The notes under the pieces: generated by a model
Told to the model about the DNA's origin: nothing
What the model saw: the letters and a program-made list of their open reading frames with translations, nothing else
The model's database searches: none
Part shown: positions 1-5,148 of the stretch, piece after piece
Position numbering within the stretch: position 1 is the first letter of the stretch
Layout: the number at the start of each line of letters is the position of its first letter
Made by a program: the position numbers and the translations under genes
Assembly: GCA_009922885.1 (NCBI GenBank)
Contig: RFUP01000165.1
Coordinates: 1 to 5,709 of the forward strand
Direction: 5' to 3'
Length of the DNA: 5,709 bases
From: Paracoccaceae bacterium
GTDB taxonomy: Bacteria; Pseudomonadota; Alphaproteobacteria; Rhodobacterales; Rhodobacteraceae

Positions 1-442
1 GGATGACGATGATGCCGTCGCGGTCAATTTCGTCGAGCGCCTCCGCCGCGACGCTGAACGCATCCGCCCCCTCATCGACACCGAGCGCCACGTCGCCATC
101 GACTACCGCCTCGGCTGGGCCGTCGATTTCAGCGCCAAGGGGTTGAAAGTGCTGGAAATCAACGAAGGCTTCTGGACCCCCGGCCTCGCCATCGCCTTCG
201 GCCCGAACGTCTCGCAAACGATCATGAACTTCAGCCACAACAAGTTGGTGAAAGCGATGCCCTCGGTGTCTTTCACGGAAGAGCCGATGTTCATCCGCGG
301 CATTTCCGACATGAACGACAGCCGCCAGAAAGAGGGCATCAAGCCCTACAGGTTCCAGGTGCCGGATGCCGAAGGGCTCGAACATTTCCGCACCCGCTTC
401 GCGATTGACGCCGAACGGGTCAAAGCCATCTACCGCGCGTGA
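1..442 (+). CDS. Partial gene, C-terminal 146 residues; possible ATP-grasp-like protein
   Basis: The reading frame is open from the window edge (first full codon at base 2) to a TGA at 440-442, so the start lies outside. I do not recognise the family with certainty. The visible piece begins with an Asp run, then a charged helix. Next comes a stretch reading DYRLGWAVDF (about residues 34-43), a short turn, and KVLEINEGFWTPG (residues 49-61). An Asp on one strand followed, after a turn, by a strand ending Glu-x-Asn is how the metal-binding end of ATP-grasp ligases looks, so a carboxylate-amine ligase or related enzyme is possible. The tail after residue 62 (FGPNVSQTIMNF onward) matches nothing I can name. 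It has no membrane segment or signal. ATG codons inside the fragment, such as the one at 143, are not the true start. It converges on the DUF4405 gene. Coding status is secure; function is a weak inference. Confidence 0.75.
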   Translation, partial: DDDDAVAVNFVERLRRDAERIRPLIDTERHVAIDYRLGWAVDFSAKGLKVLEINEGFWTPGLAIAFGPNVSQTIMNFSHNKLVKAMPSVSFTEEPMFIRGISDMNDSRQKEGIKPYRFQVPDAEGLEHFRTRFAIDAERVKAIYRA

Positions 443-456
443 GCGGTGAGGGTGGC

Positions 457-481
457 GTGAGGGGGCCCTTCGCCCCCTCAC
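457..481. terminator. Perfect 10-bp GC-rich hairpin between convergent genes
   Basis: The arms GTGAGGGGGC (457-466) and GCCCCCTCAC (472-481) are exact reverse complements around a 5-nt loop CCTTC. The hairpin begins 15 bp after the stop of the upstream gene and lies 43 bp from the stop of the convergent gene, so it could end transcripts from both sides. No T-run follows directly on either strand; the nearest is TATTTT at about 495-500, downstream in the plus direction. It is therefore either an imperfect intrinsic terminator or an mRNA 3'-end stabiliser. The hairpin itself is seen directly; its role is inferred. Confidence 0.6.
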
Positions 482-523
482 ACTCCCCCGCGGATATTTT
501 CAAAAGAGAAAGACGGGTGCCGG

Positions 524-1009
524 TTAATCCGCGAAGAGCGCCGCGATGATCCGGCTTTGCACGGCACGGTCGCCTTGGGTGATCTCGTTCATCCGCTGAT
601 CGCTCGTGGCCGTGATTCCTTGTGCTGCGAGTTTCGCCACGCCTTCTTCGGGGGTGAGGCCTGCCATGTCGAAAAGCGCTGTCAGCGGCGCGCGGCTCAT
701 CGCTCCCATCACCAGCGGGACCGGGTTGGCCGCCGAGGTGCCTGAGACGGTATCAAGGGGCGTAAGCGCCATCATCAGGGCCGAGACCCCGAGGATCGCA
801 AGCGCGACGGGGCGTTTGAAATAGCCCGTGAAGGCGCGCCAGTTGACGGCGATATGTGCGATCATCGCCGCGGCCATCACCCAGCCGAGCCATTCATGCG
901 CCGGGCGCGTGAGGCCGGGGGAGAGGTGGAAGAACAGCATCAGCCCCGTAATCGTGACAATCAGGCTGGAGCCGATGGTGAGCGGTGTTGCCCATGCGCG
1001 CAATTTCAT
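524..1009 (-). CDS. DUF4405 domain membrane protein, 161 aa
   Basis: This is a small integral membrane protein with three predicted membrane helices at about residues 10-27, 41-57 and 68-83, then a soluble tail of roughly 75 residues. The second helix carries the family signature: His38 in HEWLGW, then His52 and HIAVNW (52-57), followed by RAFTGYFKRP. This spacing is typical of DUF4405 proteins, whose helices resemble those of cytochrome b561-type proteins. His28, His38 and His52 are candidate haem ligands, but haem binding is inference. The tail includes a TPEEGVAKLAAQGI stretch (119-132) that could be a small helical ligand- or metal-binding region; its function is unknown. The ATG at 1009-1007 was chosen because GGAG sits 6 nt before it and the hydrophobic helix follows at once. 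The frame stays open upstream to 1621, but only as antisense of the helicase. It is divergent from the helicase with a 99-bp shared gap. The stop is TAA at 526-524. Confidence 0.85.
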   Translation of the reverse strand: MKLRAWATPLTIGSSLIVTITGLMLFFHLSPGLTRPAHEWLGWVMAAAMIAHIAVNWRAFTGYFKRPVALAILGVSALMMALTPLDTVSGTSAANPVPLVMGAMSRAPLTALFDMAGLTPEEGVAKLAAQGITATSDQRMNEITQGDRAVQSRIIAALFAD

Positions 1010-1108
1010 AATGATCTCCAGTTGTTGGCCTCCCTCATTGCTCATACGAAAGGTGTATCCGCTTCCGTCGCCAGTGGCGGAAATTTTCCGTTGGATTATG
1101 TTGGCCTT
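1010..1108. promoter_or_regulatory. Divergent intergenic region (DUF4405 gene / helicase)
   Basis: This 99-bp gap must hold the promoters or at least the leader regions of two divergent genes. The DUF4405 side has a clear ribosome site (GGAG on the minus strand, about 1016-1019). The helicase side has no good Shine-Dalgarno before ATG 1109. I could not find a convincing -35/-10 pair in either direction; fragments such as TTGCTC at 1038-1043 lack a properly spaced -10. No alphaproteobacterial LexA box (GTTC-N7-GTTC or its complement) is present. Inverted repeats occupy 1064-1090 and are listed separately. Confidence 0.5.
1078..1090. repeat. 13-bp near-perfect palindrome, possible operator
   Basis: CGGAAA (1078-1083), a single T, and TTTCCG (1085-1090) form a perfect 6-bp inverted repeat around one central base. 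It ends 18 bp before the helicase ATG. It abuts a second small inverted repeat, CGCC-AGT-GGCG (1069-1079). The symmetry, its position in a divergent promoter gap and the AT-rich centre fit a dimeric repressor site. As RNA it could also form a 5-bp hairpin that hides the GGCGGA at 1076-1081 in front of the alternative TTG start. The symmetry is seen directly; the role is inference, and a repeat this short can occur by chance. Confidence 0.4.
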
Positions 1109-3514
1109 ATGCGCGTGCTTCCCGCCCCACTGGACCACTGGTTTTCCGCCCAAGGCTGGGCCTTGCACCCGCATCAGCGCGAGATGCTGGCGCGCGCCGA
1201 TGATCCGGCCACGCTCCTGATCGCCCCCACAGGTGGCGGCAAGACGCTGGCGGGTTTTCTGCCCACACTCGCCGAACTGGCGGAAGCGCCAAAGGCGGGC
1301 CTGCACACGCTTTATATCTCGCCTTTGAAGGCGCTCGCCGCCGATATCCGCCGCAACCTCTTGCGACCGATCGAAGGCGCGGGCCTCAATATCCGCGTCG
1401 AAGACCGAACTGGCGACACCTCCTCCACCCAGAAGCGCCGCCAGCGCGTGGATCCGCCGCATATCCTGCTCACCACCCCCGAAAGCCTCGCCCTGATGCT
1501 CTCCTACGAGGAGGCGCCGCGGCTTTTTGCGGCGGTCCAGCGCGTGATCATCGACGAGGCCCATGCCTTGGCGGAATCGAAACGCGGCGACCAGTTGATG
1601 CTCGCCCTCGCGCGCCTGCAAGCCCTGAACCCCGGGTTGCGCCGCGTGGCGCTATCCGCCACTGTCGAGGATCCCGCCGCCCTCGCGCAATACGTGGCGC
1701 CTCATCCCGCGCCTTGCGCCGTGCTTACCGCCGATCCCGGCCCCGATCCCGATATCCGCATGCTTGAAACCGCCGCCCCGCCGCCTTGGGCTGGCGGAGG
1801 TGCCGCCTATGCCATCCCCGATGTTCTGGCCCAAGTGCGCGCCCATCGCACCACGCTCATCTTCCACAACACCCGCGCGCAGGCCGAGATTTTCTTCCAC
1901 AATCTCTGGCTCCAGAATGACGAGGCGCTCCCCATCGGCATCCACCACGGCAGCCTTGATCGCGCCGCCCGCGAGAAGGTGGAAGCGGCTATGGTGGCAG
2001 GCCAGTTGCGCGCCATCGTCTGCACCGGCAGCCTCGATCTGGGCATCGACTGGGGCGATGTCGATCTGGTGATCCAGATCGGCGCGCCGAAGAACGTCAA
2101 ACGCTTGGTCCAGCGCATCGGGCGCGCCAATCATCGCTATAACGCCCCCTCGAAGGCGCTTCTGGTACCTGCAAACCGTTGGGAAGTGGTGGAATGCCAA
2201 GCCGCGCTGGACGCGGTGCGCGCCCATGATCTCGATGGTGAACCGCGCGGCGATGGCCCCTTGGATGTGCTCTGCCAGCATATCCTGATCCGCGCCTGCG
2301 CCGGGCCGTTCACCGCAGAAGACCTCTACCGTGAAGTGAAAGGCGCAGGCCCCTATGCTCGCCTCTCGCGCGCGGCCTTCGACGATTGCCTCGATTTCTG
2401 CGCCACGGGCGGCTACGCTTTGCGCGCCTATGACCGCTGGAAGCGCCTGATGCAGCGCCCGGATGGCCAATGGCATTTGCGCGATCCGCGCAGCACTCAA
2501 GCCATCCGCATGAACATCGGCACCATTCAGGATACCGACACGCTCAAGGTCCGCTTCGCCCGCAATCGTGGCGGCGCGCCTCTGGGCGAGATCGAGGAGG
2601 GCTTCGCCGCCACCCTCTCGAAGGGCGACACCTTCCTCATCGGCGGCCAGATCGTGCGCTTCGAGGGCCTCCGCGAGATGGTCGTGGAAGTGAGCCGCGA
2701 TGCTGCGCGAAAGCCCAAGATCGCCACCTTCAACGGCACCAAATTCGCCACCTCCACTCAACTCACCCATCGCATTCTGGCCTTCCTTGCCAAGGGCGAC
2801 TGGCAGAGCTTGCCCAACCACACCGCCGATTGGCTCCGTCTGCAAGCCGAGGTGAGCGACCTGCCCGACGCGGGCCAGTTGCGCATCGAAAGCTTCCCGT
2901 GGGACGGGCGCGAACATACTTGCGTTTACGGCTTTGCTGGCCGCAACGCCCAGCAAACGCTGGGGCTTCTCCTGACGAAGCGCATGGAGGATCTGAGCCT
3001 TGATCCCTTGGGTTTCGTCGCCTCGGATTACGCCACGCTCATCTGGGGGCTGAAGCCCGTCACCGATCCCGCGCCGCTTCTTACACTCGACGCGCTGGAG
3101 GAGGGCTTGGAAACATGGCTCAATGGCAATGCCGTGATGAAGCGCACCTTCCGCGCTTCGGCCACTATTGCGGGCCTCATTGAGCGCAACTTGCCGGGCT
3201 TGCGGAAATCGGGGCGGCAGGCCACGTTTTCCTCCGATATCCTCTACGACACGCTGCACAAATACGACCCTGAGCACCTCATGCTCCGGATCACGCGCCA
3301 AGAAGCGATGCGCGGCTTGATCGACTTCGGCCGCCTGAAAGAGATGCTTGAACGCATCGAAGGCCGCATCACGCTCCGCCGCCTCACCCGCCTGCCCCCC
3401 TTGGCCGCGCCGCTCCTTCTCGAAGTCGGTCGCGTGCCCGTGCAAGGCATGGCCCGCGAACGGTTGATGGAGGAAGAGGCCCAACGGCTCATGGCCGAAG
3501 CCGGGCTCAACTGA
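1109..3514 (+). CDS. Ligase-associated DNA damage response DExH-box helicase (Lhr-Core type), 801 aa
   Basis: This is a superfamily 2 ATP-dependent helicase of the Lhr family that translocates 3'-to-5' on single-stranded DNA and acts in cytoplasmic DNA repair. RecA domain 1 shows a Q-motif glutamine at 23 (HPHQ), Walker A APTGGGKT at 39-46, motif Ia SPLKALAAD at 71-79, TTPES at 122-126, the DEAH box at 149-152 and motif III SAT at 183-185. RecA domain 2 shows HHGSLD, motif V TGSLDLGID at 306-314 and motif VI QRIGRANH at 335-342. A winged-helix region follows (about 386-445), then the DEAD/H-associated region typical of Lhr, with RMNIGTI, KGDTFLIGG, FPWDGRE (596-602), GRNAQQTLGLLLTKRME (611-627) and PLGFVASDY (633-641). 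No inactivating change is visible. Length matches the ~800-residue ligase-associated subfamily rather than long Lhr proteins. ATG 1109 was chosen because MRVLPAPLDHWF is the usual family N-terminus. A TTG at 1091, with GGCGGA 9 nt upstream, would add six residues and cannot be excluded. It is followed 43 bp later by pdeM, its usual partner, and probably forms an operon with it. Confidence 0.93.
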   Translation: MRVLPAPLDHWFSAQGWALHPHQREMLARADDPATLLIAPTGGGKTLAGFLPTLAELAEAPKAGLHTLYISPLKALAADIRRNLLRPIEGAGLNIRVEDRTGDTSSTQKRRQRVDPPHILLTTPESLALMLSYEEAPRLFAAVQRVIIDEAHALAESKRGDQLMLALARLQALNPGLRRVALSATVEDPAALAQYVAPHPAPCAVLTADPGPDPDIRMLETAAPPPWAGGGAAYAIPDVLAQVRAHRTTLIFHNTRAQAEIFFHNLWLQNDEALPIGIHHGSLDRAAREKVEAAMVAGQLRAIVCTGSLDLGIDWGDVDLVIQIGAPKNVKRLVQRIGRANHRYNAPSKALLVPANRWEVVECQAALDAVRAHDLDGEPRGDGPLDVLCQHILIRACAGPFTAEDLYREVKGAGPYARLSRAAFDDCLDFCATGGYALRAYDRWKRLMQRPDGQWHLRDPRSTQAIRMNIGTIQDTDTLKVRFARNRGGAPLGEIEEGFAATLSKGDTFLIGGQIVRFEGLREMVVEVSRDAARKPKIATFNGTKFATSTQLTHRILAFLAKGDWQSLPNHTADWLRLQAEVSDLPDAGQLRIESFPWDGREHTCVYGFAGRNAQQTLGLLLTKRMEDLSLDPLGFVASDYATLIWGLKPVTDPAPLLTLDALEEGLETWLNGNAVMKRTFRASATIAGLIERNLPGLRKSGRQATFSSDILYDTLHKYDPEHLMLRITRQEAMRGLIDFGRLKEMLERIEGRITLRRLTRLPPLAAPLLLEVGRVPVQGMARERLMEEEAQRLMAEAGLN

Positions 3515-3521
3515 TCCCGCC

Positions 3522-3549
3522 CTTGCCTTTCAGCGGCGCGCACGGCAAG
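3522..3549 (+). repeat. Intercistronic inverted repeat before pdeM
   Basis: CTTGCC (3522-3527) and GGCAAG (3544-3549) are exact reverse complements separated by 16 nt, in the 43-bp gap between the helicase stop and the pdeM ATG. The right arm overlaps the only purine-rich stretch (GGCAAGA) available as a ribosome site 8 nt before ATG 3558, so pairing could limit pdeM translation. With a 6-bp stem and long loop it is weak, and no T-run follows, so it is not a terminator. Its role is inferred. Confidence 0.35.
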
Positions 3550-3557
3550 AACACAGC

Positions 3558-4217
3558 ATGAACGCACATGCCTTCACCTTCTGTGGCGAACCTCTTCAGG
3601 CGCTCGGCTCCGGCGCGCTGTTCTGGCCGCGTGAAGCGCTTCTCGTGGTCTCCGATCTGCACTTGGGCAAGTCTGAGCGGATTGCCCGCAAAGGTGGCCC
3701 CACGCTGCCCCCCTATGAAACCCAAGACACCCTCCAGCGCCTCGCCGATGCGCTCGACACCACCAAGGCCACCACGGTCATCTGCCTTGGTGACAGTTTC
3801 GACGATGACGCCGCAGGCCAAGCCCTCTCTGACACCGCCCGCGCCACGCTTTCGCGCCTCAAAGCCGGGCGGCGCTGGATCTGGATCACCGGTAACCACG
3901 ATCCGGGCCCGCTGGATCTGGGCGGCGAACACCGTGCCGAAACCACGATAGGCCCCCTCACCTTCCGCCATATCGCAGACGCAAAGCCACAAGCCGAGGT
4001 CTCGGGCCATTACCACCCGAAAGCGCGCCTCCGCACTCGCGCGGGCACCGTCTCGCGCCCATGTTTTCTCTATGATGAAATCCGCCTGATCCTGCCCGCC
4101 TTTGGCACCTACACAGGCGGTCTCTGGTCCAGCGATCCGGCGCTTGCCTTCATGGGGGCGAGAGCGCTGGCGATCCTGACAGGCCCGCAGCCCCTCGCCA
4201 TTCCGATGCCGCGCTGA
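3558..4217 (+). CDS. pdeM: Ligase-associated DNA damage response endonuclease PdeM, 219 aa
   Basis: This is a calcineurin-like metallophosphoesterase that acts as a manganese-dependent phosphodiesterase/DNA endonuclease, known to be encoded next to the Lhr-Core-type helicase. The two-metal centre is visible in order: Asp33 and His35 in SDLHLGKSER, Asp79 in CLGDSFDD, Asn113-His114 in TGNHDP, His138 in FRHIA, and GHYH at 150-153. All expected metal ligands are present. The DLHLGKSER motif followed by RKGGPTLPPYE is characteristic of the PdeM subfamily rather than other phosphoesterases. The protein is soluble with no signal peptide, and its length is normal for the family. The ATG at 3558 gives the usual N-terminus (FTFCGEPLQALGSGALFWP). 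The ribosome site is weak (GGCAAGA), which suggests that translation depends on the upstream helicase mRNA. It converges on the LytTR gene, with only 3 bp between stop codons. Confidence 0.93.
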   Translation: MNAHAFTFCGEPLQALGSGALFWPREALLVVSDLHLGKSERIARKGGPTLPPYETQDTLQRLADALDTTKATTVICLGDSFDDDAAGQALSDTARATLSRLKAGRRWIWITGNHDPGPLDLGGEHRAETTIGPLTFRHIADAKPQAEVSGHYHPKARLRTRAGTVSRPCFLYDEIRLILPAFGTYTGGLWSSDPALAFMGARALAILTGPQPLAIPMPR

Positions 4218-4220
4218 GAC

Positions 4221-5030
4221 CTAGAGCAACCCTGCGGCTTCCACCTGCGCCATATACGTCCGGCTCACAGGCACCTCGTCTCCGTTCGTCATCAGAAGCA
4301 CCGTCTTACCCGAACGCCGTTCCGCCCGCTGAACCGCCGCCAGGGCCACCCAATAGGAGCGATGCGCACAAACGCCCGGCACCCCGTCCATCTCGTCCAC
4401 CGCATCGGCAAACCGCAGCCGCAACCGCTCCTCGCCCTTGGCCATCACCACATCCACGAAGTGATCCCGCGCCGCGAGATAAAGAACATCCCCTTTCGGC
4501 GCTTCCGTCAAACGCCGCAGCAGCCGGGGCACGGCCACAGGCACCGCAGGCACAGAGCCTTCTTCCGCAGCCATCGGGACTATCGCGCCAGTCGCTTTTT
4601 CTTCGGCCAACCGCACGACGATCCGGCGAAGGGTAATCACGATCAACGTGACCAAGGAAAAAAGCAGCGCCACCTCGAAAATCGAGGTCTGCCCGGCAAT
4701 CTCTTCACCATCCGCAACCTGCAAGGCAAACCAGACAAACGGGCTTCCCAACAAGGTCATCATCCCGACCTGAACCATCGCGTAAAGAAGAGAGAGATCA
4801 GCAATCCCGCGCGCCAGAAAAAACCGCCGCAACAGGATCGACAAAGGCACCAAAACCAGCACCACCGCGCCCCAGAACGCAAAGCGCAAAAGTAGGTCCA
4901 TGCCGGAGAACGTCCCAAACGGGCCCAGAACACCCAAGGCAAGGATCATGTAAAGCGCAAGAAGAACGGCGTGCCGGCTCCTCAGATCATCGAGAAACGC
5001 ACCCCAAAACGAACCTTCTTTTTTCGTCAT
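4221..5030 (-). CDS. Membrane-anchored LytTR-type DNA-binding transcriptional regulator, 269 aa
   Basis: The N-terminal half has four hydrophobic segments at about residues 21-41, 48-67, 79-103 and 116-134. A charged, Pro/Ala-rich linker (about 142-170) joins them to a C-terminal LytTR DNA-binding domain (about 175-268). Domain hallmarks are VLYLAARDHFVDVV near the start, AHRSYWVAL at 222-230, the basic QRAERRSGK segment, and TNGDEVPVSRTYMAQV near the end. It lacks a receiver domain, so it is not a classical AgrA/LytR response regulator; regulation by a membrane signal is inferred. Both termini are expected in the cytoplasm. ATG at 5030 is preferred. A TTG directly upstream (5033) would add one residue, and neither has a strong Shine-Dalgarno. 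The stop TAG is at 4223-4221, 3 bp from the pdeM stop on the other strand. folD lies upstream on the same strand, 118 bp away. Target genes are unknown; autoregulation is possible. Confidence 0.88.
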   Translation of the reverse strand: MTKKEGSFWGAFLDDLRSRHAVLLALYMILALGVLGPFGTFSGMDLLLRFAFWGAVVLVLVPLSILLRRFFLARGIADLSLLYAMVQVGMMTLLGSPFVWFALQVADGEEIAGQTSIFEVALLFSLVTLIVITLRRIVVRLAEEKATGAIVPMAAEEGSVPAVPVAVPRLLRRLTEAPKGDVLYLAARDHFVDVVMAKGEERLRLRFADAVDEMDGVPGVCAHRSYWVALAAVQRAERRSGKTVLLMTNGDEVPVSRTYMAQVEAAGLL

Positions 5031-5148
5031 CAACCATACAACTTTGAAGCCAAACTATCTGGCTCCCTAACCTATAGGGTTGATTTCAGCAACGTTTCCA
5101 AAAAGGTTAATAAGCATAGGTGCGCAAAAACTGTGCCCCCGCAGAACC
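5031..5148 (-). promoter_or_regulatory. AT-richer leader of the LytTR gene with inverted repeats
   Basis: This 118-bp gap is clearly more AT-rich than its surroundings and probably carries the LytTR gene's promoter. It contains AGCCA-N7-TGGCT (5048-5064), the 8-bp palindrome CCTATAGG (5071-5078) within AACC-TATAG-GGTT (5069-5081), and GTTG-N7-CAAC (5079-5093). On the minus strand, TTGGAA (5101-5096) and TATAGG (5076-5071) could act as -35 and -10, but the 19-nt spacing is poor. No convincing intrinsic terminator follows the folD stop, so read-through from folD is possible. Everything beyond base composition and symmetry is inference. Confidence 0.4.

Noticed and set aside
854..1108. Helicase start at 854, giving 886 residues
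   Set aside because: The extra 85 residues overlap the DUF4405 gene antisense and do not look like the family, whose N-terminus begins with the MRVLPAPLDHWF region.
1010..1108. SOS (LexA) box upstream of the repair operon
   Set aside because: No GTTC-N7-GTTC or GAAC-N7-GAAC pair is present in the gap.
1010..1621. Upstream extension of the DUF4405 frame to 365 residues
   Set aside because: The extension runs antisense through the helicase ATPase domain. The family-like start with a good GGAG site is at 1009.
2470..3003. A 177-codon plus-strand frame within the helicase in another phase
   Set aside because: It lies inside the helicase DEAD/H-associated region; its composition is His/Arg/Ser-rich shadow sequence.
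1652..3484. A 610-codon open frame on the minus strand inside the helicase gene
   Set aside because: It is fully antisense to an intact helicase with all motifs. Its translation is a low-complexity Ala/Gly/Arg/His-rich product typical of GC-rich antisense frames, with no recognisable domain.
4208..4238. GCCGC/GCGGC inverted repeat as a terminator between pdeM and the LytTR gene
   Set aside because: The 5-bp stem with a 21-nt loop and no T-run is too weak to support a terminator call.
4362..4895. A 177-codon plus-strand frame opposite the LytTR gene
   Set aside because: Its product is extremely rich in His, Arg and Gln and mirrors the LytTR coding strand; no ribosome site or domain is seen.
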